This document shows positions 1 through 8,030 of a stretch of DNA of 16,973 bases, piece by piece. Source of the DNA: SLFT01 sp964493075. GTDB lineage: Bacteria > Hydrogenedentota > Hydrogenedentia > Hydrogenedentales > CAITNO01. The stretch covers positions 1 through 16,973 of the forward strand of contig CAZBNU010000076.1 in assembly GCA_964493075.1 (NCBI GenBank), given 5' to 3'. The notes under the pieces were generated by a model, which made no database searches, was not told the DNA's origin, and worked only from the letters and a program-made list of their open reading frames with translations. Within the stretch, counting starts at the first letter, position 1. Every line of letters begins with the position of its first letter. Made by a program: the position numbers and the translations under genes.

Positions 1-1068
1 TTAAGAAGTTACATCGCCCCCGGTGCTCCGGCTACCCGTCACCCTTGTGACGGAACAGAGTCGGCGTTGCGCATTGAGTTTGGATTTACCCCGTGCTGGT
101 TTCGTCAGCATTCGGACATTGACTTCTCAAGGCGCTGGCATGAGGATGTGTTGTATCGCATGGCATGTGTGGAAAAGATGCGATGTGAATTACGCAAGCG
201 TTTTCCGGATATTCCTATAGGCGGTGATTTTGAGACGGTGCCGCCTGCCAGTCTCGACGGGGTTTATGGGGCGTTATTTGTTGCGCGATTGTTCGGCATT
301 CCTGTGGAATACTACGAGGACAATTGGCCCGCAGCAGAGCATCAATATCTCTCGGAAGCGGCAATCATGAAACTCTCCCCACCGGAATTGTCATCGTCTC
401 CTGTTTTCGCCGAATTGATGGCTCAGATGGATGTTATCGAAAAGGAAGGGGGAAGCATTCATGGGTATGTCAACTGGCAGGGTGTTTTGAATAATGCCTA
501 TCGCATTCGCGGCCCGGAAATTCTGACCGATTTGATGGTGAACCCTGAACTGGCATGTCATTTGTTTGATGTGCTTGCGGAGACGATGGTGCGGGGGATG
601 CGGCTGGTGTATGTGCGGCAGGCGGAAACGGGTGTGGCGGTAAACCATGCCACGGTGAGCAACTGCCTGGTCAACATGGTGTCGCCGGAGCAGTACCGTG
701 AATTCCTGTTGCCTCGTGACACCTATATTGCCGAACAGTTTTCCCGGTTTGGCGTTCATAACTGCGCCTGGAATGTGAATCCCTATATTGAAGATTACGC
801 AGGTATTAAACCGTTGGATTATGTGGATATGGGGCTGGATTCGGATTTGAAGAAAGCGCGTAGGCTGTGCCCGAATACCAGGCGGGCGGTGATGTATACG
901 CCTATGGATTTATGCAGTAAATCCACAGAACAGTTGCGGGCAGACCTGACACGCATCTATGATGAACTTGCGCCCTGCGACGTTGTCATGGCGGACATTG
1001 AGGCGGGTACGTCTGACGTTCGTGTCCTGGAATTCTGGGAAATGTCGCAGCAGATTATGGCCATATGA
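1..1068 (+). CDS. URO-D-fold protein, likely methyltransferase-type (partial or TTG start)
   Basis: This is a uroporphyrinogen-decarboxylase-superfamily protein. From the TTG at 67, the only in-frame bacterial start codon visible, it is 333 residues. The frame stays open to base 1, so the true start may lie outside the window. The TTG has no strong ribosome binding site. The SPEQYREFLLPRD stretch (about residues 206-218) is typical of the fold's C-terminal half. The protein lacks the PxWxMRQAGR-type substrate motif of true HemE. It has H231-x-C233 plus C304, the same His-x-Cys...Cys arrangement that binds zinc in MtaA/MtbA methylcobamide:thiol methyltransferases. I therefore infer a zinc-dependent methyl transfer or demethylation role rather than haem synthesis. 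No corrinoid protein gene is next to it, so the substrate is unknown. It is followed by a 93-bp gap and what looks like a separate promoter for the exporter gene. Confidence 0.8.
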   Translation, partial: LRSYIAPGAPATRHPCDGTESALRIEFGFTPCWFRQHSDIDFSRRWHEDVLYRMACVEKMRCELRKRFPDIPIGGDFETVPPASLDGVYGALFVARLFGIPVEYYEDNWPAAEHQYLSEAAIMKLSPPELSSSPVFAELMAQMDVIEKEGGSIHGYVNWQGVLNNAYRIRGPEILTDLMVNPELACHLFDVLAETMVRGMRLVYVRQAETGVAVNHATVSNCLVNMVSPEQYREFLLPRDTYIAEQFSRFGVHNCAWNVNPYIEDYAGIKPLDYVDMGLDSDLKKARRLCPNTRRAVMYTPMDLCSKSTEQLRADLTRIYDELAPCDVVMADIEAGTSDVRVLEFWEMSQQIMAI

Positions 1069-1095
1069 GTCTGTGGCCATACAAAACAGAAGGCA

Positions 1096-1125
1096 TTGCT
1101 CCTGTTCGTGCTGCTGTGGTATCAT
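1096..1125 (+). promoter_or_regulatory. Candidate sigma-70-type promoter for the ABC exporter gene
   Basis: TTGCTC (1096-1101) lies 18 bp before TATCAT (1120-1125). The TATCAT is preceded by TGG, giving an extended -10 element. Transcription would start near 1132, about 30 bp before the ATG at 1162. The -35 matches consensus poorly (3 of 6), so this rests mainly on the -10 and its position in the only gap between the two genes. Confidence 0.38.
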
Positions 1126-1161
1126 GGCGCGCTTTTATACTACGGAGAAAACGTACCTTAT

Positions 1162-3132
1162 ATGATACCTGCTGGCGGCACATTAGATGCTGCGCCACTC
1201 CCTGGAAACACACATCAACATTCCGCGTGGCGCGCCTATTCACGATTACTCACCTTTGCCTGGCGTTATAAAACGCGCCTGGCCATATCCCTGTTTTTCG
1301 CGCTGGTCATTGCGGCTTCGTTTGGCGCAATGCTGGTCACGGTGGGATCCATTATCCGCATCACTTTTTATGAGATGCCGGAGGCGACAGCCGAAACAGT
1401 AACGCTGTTAAATGATCCTGCTGAAAAACTTGCCGCAGATATTGAAAGCATGAGCGAAACCATGAAATCCGTGGTGGGATGGGCGCCTGCGGGCCTTGCC
1501 GATTGGGTGCGTTCAACAGCGATGAAGATGCGCGCAAACCGAATGCGTGCCATTGTTATTGCCGCCGCATTGACGTTGCTACTGTCTTTCGTTATGAGTG
1601 TGGCCCGATTTATTCAGGAGTACCTGGCGGGCTCCATTGGGGCAAACATTACTACCGATCTCGGGGACGAGATGTATGCAAACCTGATGTGTCAGTCTGT
1701 GGGCTTCTTTGAGCGAAACAGTTCCGGCGAGATACTTTCCCGGTTCACCAATGATATTTTTATGGTGAACCGCGGCCTTCAAGGGGTTTTTGTGAAGCTG
1801 ATGCGGGAACCCATCAAGGTACTGGTGTTTCTGGTGGTGGCTCTTTCCGTGGACTGGCAACTAACCCTTGTGGGCGTGTGTATCCTGCCGCTGGTGTTGT
1901 ACACGCTCATAAGCATCGGTAAGAAAATGCGTTCCAGTGTCCGAAAATCACTGCAGAAAATAGCGGGCATGGCGACGGTGGTCAACGAGACGATTAAGGG
2001 CATTGCCATCATCAAAGGCTACAACATGGAAGCCTACGAGGTGGGACGTGTCCGCCGTGAAATCGCGCGGTTACGCAAGTTCCTGCTGCGCATGGTGACG
2101 TTGCACGCTGCCACAGGGCCGCTCACCGAGTTCCTGTTGGTGCTGGGCATTGTGGCTTTCGTTCTGTTCAGCGGCAGTCGGGTAGAGGCGGGGCTGCTGG
2201 ATGCGGGCGATTTGGTGCAGCTCTACTTTGCGCTGGCCATGATGCTTGATCCGGTGCGCAAACTTTCCGATGTGAACAATCTGATCCAGACCAGTGTTGC
2301 CAGTGCGGATCGCTGCTTTGAATTTATTGATATGAAACCTGATATTGAAGAGGCTGCCGATGCAGTGCCCATGAAGCCCCTGAGTGAAAGTATTCGCTTC
2401 GAGAATGTCTCGTTTAGTTATGACGGTGTGCGGGATGCGTTGACGGACATCAATGTTGAAATCCGCAAGGGCGAAATGGTGGCGTTGGTGGGATCCAGCG
2501 GATCCGGTAAAAGCACCTTTGCGAAACTGCTTCCCCGTTTCTACGACCCTTCCCGCGGCACCGTTTATATGGATGGTATTGACATACGCAAGACCACCTT
2601 TGCAAGCCTGCGCGAGCAGATGAGCATTGTTACCCAGGACACCATCCTGTTTGCAGAGAGCATACGGGACAACATCGCCTTTGGCCGGGATTGCTACGAT
2701 GACGAACGCGTTCGTAATGCCGCCCTCGCCGCCTATGCCGATAACTTTATCCAGCAGTTGCCTCACGGCTATGAGACGCTTATTGGCGAAGCGGGTTGCA
2801 CCCTGTCCGGAGGACAGCGCCAACGTCTCGCCATTGCACGTGCCATCATCAAGGACCCGGCGCTGCTTATTCTGGATGAGGCAACTTCCAGTCTGGACAC
2901 AGAAAGCGAACGCCTGATACAGGAAGCGCTGGACCATTTTGTGGAAGGACGTACCACCATCGTCATTGCACACCGTCTTTCCACCATTCAGCGGGCAGAC
3001 CGCATTCTGGTGATGGACAAGGGCCGGATCATTGAGCAGGGCACCATGAGTGATTTGCTTGCTTCGGACAGCCTGTACCGGCGTCTTCACGACACCCAGT
3101 TCAGCACGTCGCGCAACGGCGGCGATGAATAG
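1162..3132 (+). CDS. msbA: MsbA-like ABC exporter, fused permease and ATPase
   Basis: This is a half-transporter of 656 residues that would act as an inner-membrane homodimer, probably flipping lipid A-core or another lipid or peptide. The permease domain has TM1 at about residues 40-66 and TM2 at about 130-148, with further helices to about 360. The nucleotide-binding domain contains every expected motif: Walker A GSSGSGKST (444-452), Q-loop Q492, signature LSGGQ (548-552), Walker B ending in E573, and switch histidine H604. I chose the ATG at 1162 over the upstream TTG at 1096 because 1096 lies inside the candidate promoter and GGAGA (1144-1148) precedes the ATG, although the 13-nt spacing is long. 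The protein is longer than E. coli MsbA (582) because of a leader of about 40 residues and a periplasmic loop of about 60 residues between TM1 and TM2. The subfamily is clear. The lipid substrate, and hence the symbol, is inferred. Confidence 0.85.
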   Translation: MIPAGGTLDAAPLPGNTHQHSAWRAYSRLLTFAWRYKTRLAISLFFALVIAASFGAMLVTVGSIIRITFYEMPEATAETVTLLNDPAEKLAADIESMSETMKSVVGWAPAGLADWVRSTAMKMRANRMRAIVIAAALTLLLSFVMSVARFIQEYLAGSIGANITTDLGDEMYANLMCQSVGFFERNSSGEILSRFTNDIFMVNRGLQGVFVKLMREPIKVLVFLVVALSVDWQLTLVGVCILPLVLYTLISIGKKMRSSVRKSLQKIAGMATVVNETIKGIAIIKGYNMEAYEVGRVRREIARLRKFLLRMVTLHAATGPLTEFLLVLGIVAFVLFSGSRVEAGLLDAGDLVQLYFALAMMLDPVRKLSDVNNLIQTSVASADRCFEFIDMKPDIEEAADAVPMKPLSESIRFENVSFSYDGVRDALTDINVEIRKGEMVALVGSSGSGKSTFAKLLPRFYDPSRGTVYMDGIDIRKTTFASLREQMSIVTQDTILFAESIRDNIAFGRDCYDDERVRNAALAAYADNFIQQLPHGYETLIGEAGCTLSGGQRQRLAIARAIIKDPALLILDEATSSLDTESERLIQEALDHFVEGRTTIVIAHRLSTIQRADRILVMDKGRIIEQGTMSDLLASDSLYRRLHDTQFSTSRNGGDE

Positions 3133-3874
3133 TGATGTGGCGCGAATGAGTTCCAAACACGCAATATATAGTTTGTGTTTCAGGTGCTTGGGAACAGTCT
3201 TTTGCGTGGGGACAGCACTTGTTTTTTGGTTGTGCTGCAGTTCCTGTACCTGCCGCACCACGGAAGAACATGAAACAACGGCTGTAACCACAGCGACGCC
3301 TGACGCAGAAACTGCCGCAGCGATAAGCGAAATCAGTGCTCCCATGCGGGTCGTTTCCCTTGCCGGGGAACCCCTTTCCGGAATGATACCGATTGCAACA
3401 TTGCAACCGAATGCCTTTGATGAGCCGGTGGCCACCGGCGCTCCCACCAATGCGTCGGGGGAAAGTTCCATCCGCTTTCCTGTATCAGAGAAAATCGCGC
3501 TCCGCGCCTGGGACCCCTCGTTGCTGTACTTCCCCAACAACTTTTACGAGGTATTGCCGGACTCCGGAACCGTAAAAACGACGCTGGTGGTCAGCATGGT
3601 GAAATCAGCGAGCATAGAGGTTACCCTGATGGGCGTGGACGGCAACCCGATCCGGAACGACAATGCGGGTATCATGTTGTTTCATCCTGTTCACGGCCCC
3701 TGGTGGCCTGCCGAAGCAGACACAGACGAAACGGGTACAGCGACTTTTTACAAGGTGCCGCCCGGTAGTTATGTGCTTCGCATCAAGGTGGCTTCGGGCT
3801 TGATGGTAGAGTTGCCGGAAACCTATATTGCGCCTGATGACACCACCCATCTGGGGGCCGTGCAACTGCTGTAA
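3125..3874 (+). CDS. Membrane-anchored or lipoprotein-like protein with two Ig-like repeats
   Basis: The protein has 249 residues from the ATG at 3125, which overlaps the exporter's stop by 8 bp and suggests translational coupling. A second ATG at 3146 would remove 7 residues; neither has a clear ribosome binding site. A hydrophobic N-terminal segment (about residues 20-37) ends in a cysteine cluster (C37, C38, C41, C43), with CSSC resembling a degenerate lipobox. A low-complexity Thr/Ala/Glu linker follows. Two stretches then fit the carboxypeptidase-regulatory-like/transthyretin-like beta-sandwich pattern. One covers about residues 73-130 and contains TNASGES. The other covers about 162-225 and contains DETGTATFYKVPPGSYVLRI. 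Such domains usually support binding or stability rather than catalysis. An envelope location is inferred, and no specific function can be assigned. It ends 7 bp before the stop of the opposite-strand GTPase gene. Confidence 0.72.
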   Translation: MNSDVARMSSKHAIYSLCFRCLGTVFCVGTALVFWLCCSSCTCRTTEEHETTAVTTATPDAETAAAISEISAPMRVVSLAGEPLSGMIPIATLQPNAFDEPVATGAPTNASGESSIRFPVSEKIALRAWDPSLLYFPNNFYEVLPDSGTVKTTLVVSMVKSASIEVTLMGVDGNPIRNDNAGIMLFHPVHGPWWPAEADTDETGTATFYKVPPGSYVLRIKVASGLMVELPETYIAPDDTTHLGAVQLL

Positions 3875-3881
3875 AGCAATC

Positions 3882-5540
3882 TCATGCAGCGGTAATATCT
3901 GTGTGTACCTGTCGAATAAGCTGCGCTGTTTCCGCAATTGCGGCAAGCATTTCCTTCTCATGGGTGAATGCCAGTCCCGGGGCGTTCAACGTTTTTTTCA
4001 GGTCGGCAATGCCGCGTCGTCGCGCACCCCATGCCAGGAAACGGACGCCTACCGCAAGGAATGCCAGTTCCAGTGCGATAAGCATGAAAAAGACCATGCC
4101 AGCATGAAGGAAGGAGGTGGTGGGCAGCAGGTTTCCCTGCAAATAGGCCACGACTACGAGATAGCTGGTATACCCCAGAAATAGCATGGGCAGGGCATCC
4201 AAAAGTAGTGCAAGAGGCCAGGCAGTCAGCAGGCGTGCTTTCGCAACCAGCCGGTCATGAATAGCGCCGCTGAAGGCGCTGCGTATCCTGCGGTTCATTT
4301 CGTGCTGGTAGGTGTCCTGCTCAAATTCGGCGGGCATATCCAGTCCGGCGCGGATAAAGTGCATCCGCAACTCGCTGTGTAGATTGGAATACCGCATAAG
4401 CAGGGTTTCAGGCAGGGTATCATGACTGGCGCTGTCCGGCGTTGCCGTAAACAGGGAATTTATCTTATCAATTTCACCACGTCCATAGCCGTCAAAACCA
4501 AGCCAGACGGGCAAACGATGGGGGATTGATCGGATCAGTTCCAGTATTTTGTAGAGCGTGCCAATACCTCCCTTTGCGCGCATGCCCACTTCCTTGCCCA
4601 AGGCCTGCACCCACAAGTGAGGTTCCGCCAGGATTCCGGCTGTAAAATGGCGCATTGTAATATCTGCCAGTTCCCGGTCGGCTTCCGTTAATGTCGCGGT
4701 AAGCGCCACCAGGGTCGGTTCCTCGCGTACGATTAACCCGTGAAGTCGTTCCACAGTCCGTGCAAGCAGCCCCGCCGCGTTGGATGATTTAATGCGTGCT
4801 ACCCGTTCCCGGTCGAGTTCGTGGCGCAGGTATTGCTCCAATGCTGTAAAATCGAATTCATCACCGGTGGCGCCCGCTGTTGCTGCGGCAAGTTTCCGGT
4901 CCAAGGCGCGAAGGGCATTCACCCTGAAATACTGGTCCACCTGAAACCCGTTATCCTTGAGCCGTCGGGTCCAATCGTTCTGTATCGCCGTATCCTCACG
5001 CATGACCCGTGTTTCCACGCAGACAAAGGCGCGAAGCCCTACCAAAGGACGGAGCAGGGACCAGGTGGCTTCGTCAAGGTATTTTTCGCCGTCGGCGCAC
5101 AGCACGATAAGGTCGCATTCCTGAAGTACCTGCTGCACGATGCTTCGGTGTTCTTTGACAATGGTGTCTGAATCGGGGGTATCAATGAGGGCGATGTGCT
5201 CGAGGGCGGATCGGGCCACGTGGTTAACGTTTTCGAGGTTGGTCAGCGTGAATTTCATGCCGGGCGGATGGTAAACCGTTGGCGCCGAGGTGCAGGGGCG
5301 CATTTCTGAAGTGGCGGCAATCTGGTCGCCTGCGAGGGCATTGAGCAGGGTGGATTTACCCACTCCCGAACCGCCTACCAGCGCCACAAGCAACACGTCG
5401 TCCAGCCTGTTCTCCCGTTCACGCAGTTCCGCCAATCGCGCTTGCAGCAATTCTTTCTCATCGCGCAATGCACGCCATGGCCCGTCGTAACAGGCAAGCG
5501 TTTCAAGGGCCGCTATGATTCCTGTAAGCCCATTTGACAT
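3882..5540 (-). CDS. Membrane-associated dynamin/YfjP-like GTPase, second of the pair
   Basis: The protein has 552 residues from the ATG at 5540. A TTG at 5579 would add 13. The ATG start overlaps the end of the upstream GTPase gene by 28 bp. The P-loop is GGSGVGKST (56-64) and G3 is DTPDSD (120-125). The usual N/TKxD base-recognition motif (G4) is missing: the corresponding strand reads FVCVETRV. A long, mostly helical middle region precedes two to three hydrophobic segments (about 439-465 and 478-505). A short Arg-rich stretch and a C-terminal helix follow. The layout of GTPase, helical region and membrane region is that of bacterial dynamin-like and YfjP-type GTPases, which remodel or guard membranes. 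With G4 degenerate, it may bind nucleotide weakly or act mainly as a partner of the neighbouring GTPase. The exact family was not confirmed by a search. Confidence 0.8.
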   Translation of the reverse strand: MSNGLTGIIAALETLACYDGPWRALRDEKELLQARLAELRERENRLDDVLLVALVGGSGVGKSTLLNALAGDQIAATSEMRPCTSAPTVYHPPGMKFTLTNLENVNHVARSALEHIALIDTPDSDTIVKEHRSIVQQVLQECDLIVLCADGEKYLDEATWSLLRPLVGLRAFVCVETRVMREDTAIQNDWTRRLKDNGFQVDQYFRVNALRALDRKLAAATAGATGDEFDFTALEQYLRHELDRERVARIKSSNAAGLLARTVERLHGLIVREEPTLVALTATLTEADRELADITMRHFTAGILAEPHLWVQALGKEVGMRAKGGIGTLYKILELIRSIPHRLPVWLGFDGYGRGEIDKINSLFTATPDSASHDTLPETLLMRYSNLHSELRMHFIRAGLDMPAEFEQDTYQHEMNRRIRSAFSGAIHDRLVAKARLLTAWPLALLLDALPMLFLGYTSYLVVVAYLQGNLLPTTSFLHAGMVFFMLIALELAFLAVGVRFLAWGARRRGIADLKKTLNAPGLAFTHEKEMLAAIAETAQLIRQVHTDITAA

Positions 5541-7318
5541 TGATTCCAATATCTCCGTAGTTTGTCCAGATAACCCCAATCAAATATGGTTAATGCGTCG
5601 TTCACAGCGCATAGTGCGGGTTGCGTCAGGTGGGAATGGAGTCCTTCACTTAATGCGGAACGCTGTTCTTCCTGCCAGGGTTGCAGCAGGCCGACCCATT
5701 GTTCCGCAAACCTGCTTTCCATGATTCGGGCCACAAATTCACCGGCCATGGGTCCTGCGATGGTCATGATTTCAGGTGCGCCGATTCCCGAAGTGAATAC
5801 CGCCAGCGGCGCGGCAATTGCAGTGGGCGCAAATACCATGACCGCGTCCAGTTCAAGTAGAAAACGGCGCTGGCTTGGATTATCCTGCCACCACTTGGTG
5901 ACTGTGCGTGCCACATGTTCTTTGAAGGCATCGGACAGTTCGTCGTCATTTCCGAGGACTTTCTCCGCCACTTCTTCGACGCGTGCGTCGAAGTTGATTT
6001 CATCCATTCCGGCACGAATCAGGCCACCCACAACGGGCTCCATATCGCGTATGCCTTCAATCAATACCGAGGCAAAATCATTGGCAATACGTTCAATGCT
6101 GTTCTTCTGATGTTCACGTAGGAGATGCATTCGCTCCGCATCGGAGAGTTTTTCCTGTACGGGCATTCCGAATACCCGTTTTTTCACGAAGGTGGCCATG
6201 GGATGCAGGCCGCGCAAGGCGGTGTCATTGACCCTGGCAATGCCCCGCACCACAAAAGAACGCTGTGCGCGGATTTGTTCGTGGAGCAGTTTGCCCATTT
6301 CAAGTCCCGGCTGTGGGTTATAGACCGATGCCAACGACCTTGCTCTTTTTTCGTAGGAGGGTGCGATGGCAGCAAAGCGGTCGCGCAGGGCCGTAGTCCG
6401 ATCCAGAAATTGCGCCGATTCATAGAGCACGTATTCAAGCGTCTCGCGGTATACATTGCGTTTTACCGCTGCCACATCCAGTCTCTTCAGATATTCAAGC
6501 AGGGTGAGATCGCTTTCGAGTGCCTTAATATCGCGCGATGTATCGAATTCGAGGTCATAGTCGAAAGGGATTGCAAAAACGACGGTATCGTTCAGTTCGG
6601 CATCACGGATAAACTCCGCCAACTGCGCCTTAGGTGCGGCATAGTCGTTGTTGGGGTTGGCCTTATTCATCAGCGGCACCACGAGTCGCCCGGACGCATT
6701 TGCCTGCCGGAAATAGTCCACCACGCGGGCATCCTTGTATTTCTCCGGCGTCAGAACGGCGACAATGACGTCGCCCGCGGCACGTATATGGTCGGCAACC
6801 ATCCAGTTGCGTTTTTCAATGGAGTCCACATCAGGCGTATCCAGCAGCGCCAGGGAATCGGGCAGTACGGGGGACGGGGCCACCCAGAGCGTTTCTTCGG
6901 GCATTTCATAGCGGGTCGAATCCTCCGGCGCCTCCAGAGAGCGGGCGGTGAATTCCGGCAGCATGATGCCGTCAAGAGCGGATTGGTGTCGGGAGGGGCT
7001 GACGGCCAGCACCGGGGAACACGTTGCTGCCGCAGTGCTGCACGCGGCGCTACGGCGGTCTCCCAACAGCATATTAAAAACGGTGGACTTGCCGGTGTTG
7101 GTGCCGCCCGCGACGGCGACCACCAGGCATCCATCGCCGGACAACTGAGGTACAAGTTTATGCTGCAGCAACCGCCGCCATTCGGCGCAGTCCTCGAATA
7201 CGGCATCGCGCAGTCTTGGATAATCTTCCAACACTACCGCCAATCCGTTCAGCACTTCATTGAATCCGGAGATGCCGTTTTCTATGGAAATGCTGCTTTC
7301 CTGGTTGCTATCAGTCAT
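5513..7318 (-). CDS. Dynamin/YfjP-like GTPase, first of the pair
   Basis: The protein has 601 residues from the ATG at 7318, or 611 from the ATG at 7348. I prefer 7318 because AGGAG lies just upstream (with a short 3-nt spacer) and because the TATAAT box at 7351-7356 would start the transcript near 7344, downstream of the longer start's first base. In the 611-residue numbering the P-loop is GGTNTGKST (81-89), a switch-I Thr is near 109, G3 is DTPDVDS (170-176) and G4 is MNKAN (227-231). A long helical region follows, with a hydrophobic, Ala/Pro/Gly-rich stretch at about 501-540 that could enter or cross the membrane. It is the upstream partner of the second GTPase, and the overlap implies coupled synthesis. 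Bacterial dynamin-like proteins often come as such adjacent pairs that act together. Its cellular process is not shown by the sequence. Confidence 0.8.
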   Translation of the reverse strand: MTDSNQESSISIENGISGFNEVLNGLAVVLEDYPRLRDAVFEDCAEWRRLLQHKLVPQLSGDGCLVVAVAGGTNTGKSTVFNMLLGDRRSAACSTAAATCSPVLAVSPSRHQSALDGIMLPEFTARSLEAPEDSTRYEMPEETLWVAPSPVLPDSLALLDTPDVDSIEKRNWMVADHIRAAGDVIVAVLTPEKYKDARVVDYFRQANASGRLVVPLMNKANPNNDYAAPKAQLAEFIRDAELNDTVVFAIPFDYDLEFDTSRDIKALESDLTLLEYLKRLDVAAVKRNVYRETLEYVLYESAQFLDRTTALRDRFAAIAPSYEKRARSLASVYNPQPGLEMGKLLHEQIRAQRSFVVRGIARVNDTALRGLHPMATFVKKRVFGMPVQEKLSDAERMHLLREHQKNSIERIANDFASVLIEGIRDMEPVVGGLIRAGMDEINFDARVEEVAEKVLGNDDELSDAFKEHVARTVTKWWQDNPSQRRFLLELDAVMVFAPTAIAAPLAVFTSGIGAPEIMTIAGPMAGEFVARIMESRFAEQWVGLLQPWQEEQRSALSEGLHSHLTQPALCAVNDALTIFDWGYLDKLRRYWNQCQMGLQES

Positions 7319-7350
7319 AAACTCCTGCTGGACAGTTACGTCATCCATTC

Positions 7351-7356
7351 ATTATA
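7351..7356 (-). promoter_or_regulatory. Candidate -10 box for the GTPase pair
   Basis: A perfect TATAAT is read on the minus strand in the 79-bp gap between the ispE stop and the ATG at 7318. No good -35 lies 16-18 bp upstream; TTGCAG occurs 22 bp away. If it is real, the GTPase pair can be transcribed independently of ispE, and its position favours the start at 7318 over 7348. Confidence 0.33.
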
Positions 7357-7397
7357 TTTACCGGGAATAGGGAGTCTGCTGCAACACTATACACCCT

Positions 7398-8030
7398 TTA
7401 CGCGATGCGTTCCACCCCTACGGGTGTGGTTGCCGCAATTGAAGTTTTATATTTCATGCCGCTCTGTTTCATGGACTCGGCGACCCGCAATGCCTGTTGT
7501 TGTGAACTGCAGACGCCGAACAGGGTGGGGCCACTGCCGCTCATGCCCGCCGCTTCGCAACCGCATTCCAGCAGCTGTGCTTTGATTGCCGCAAGGTTGT
7601 TGGTCTCACTGAAAACGGGATATTCCATTCTGTTAAAAACAACGCGTGGCATATCACGTTGCGCCAGTGCGCGAATGGCTTTGCGAAAGCCGGGGGTACG
7701 TCCTGCAAAAGGAGTTTCGGTGCTGAGCGTTAGTTGTGGGCTGCCGTAAACCTGTCCCGCGCTCACGGCGATGGGGGGATGGACCAGTACAAACCACAAA
7801 CCCGAAGCAGGGGGTAGGGGGCTTAGACAATCGCCGCGCAAGGTGGCCGCCACGGTGCCGCCATACAGACAGTAGGTAACATCCGCGCCGAGTCTACGCG
7901 CCAGGGGAAGCAGTTGTGGAACGGTCAAACGCAAATCCCACAGTTTGTTCAAGGCGATTAGAGTTGCTGCAGCGTCGCCACTGCCGCCGGCCAATCCCGC
8001 CGACACAGGAATGCGCTTCACAAGTTGAAT
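7398..8030 (-). CDS. ispE: 4-diphosphocytidyl-2-C-methyl-D-erythritol kinase, N-terminus lost in gap
   Basis: IspE phosphorylates CDP-methylerythritol in the MEP route to isoprenoids. The visible 210 codons start at IQLVKRIPVSAGL and include the glycine-rich ATP loop AGLAGGSGDAAA. They also include the catalytic-Asp motif LGADV and the C-terminal GHMP motif SGSGPTLFG. The reading frame runs into the 100-N gap. Compared with the 283-residue E. coli enzyme, about 90 N-terminal residues are missing, including the substrate-binding PAKINL-type start. The GTG at 8021 is not the start, because upstream codons (IQL) continue the family alignment. The loop sequence AGLAGGSGD differs from the commoner GLGGGSSDA and resembles forms I recall from cyanobacteria. 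Downstream on the same strand, 79 bp away, lies the GTPase pair. Confidence 0.92.
   Translation of the reverse strand: MQLVKRIPVSAGLAGGSGDAAATLIALNKLWDLRLTVPQLLPLARRLGADVTYCLYGGTVAATLRGDCLSPLPPASGLWFVLVHPPIAVSAGQVYGSPQLTLSTETPFAGRTPGFRKAIRALAQRDMPRVVFNRMEYPVFSETNNLAAIKAQLLECGCEAAGMSGSGPTLFGVCSSQQQALRVAESMKQSGMKYKTSIAATTPVGVERIA

Noticed and set aside
67..1068. True HemE (uroporphyrinogen decarboxylase)
   Set aside because: The substrate-binding Arg motif of HemE is absent and an HxC...C zinc motif is present, so the decarboxylase name would mislead.
1058..1081. Direct repeat of TGGCCATA around the stop of the URO-D-like gene
   Set aside because: Two copies of 8 bp containing a common palindrome; no further copies or mobile-element context.
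2071..3540. 489-codon open frame on the minus strand
   Set aside because: It lies opposite the exporter gene with all ABC motifs, shows no recognisable domain, and spans the boundary of two real genes; a codon-bias shadow.
6125..7585. 486-codon open frame on the plus strand
   Set aside because: It is antisense to the first GTPase gene and the end of ispE; its translation is rich in His/Gln/Cys/Arg without domain features.
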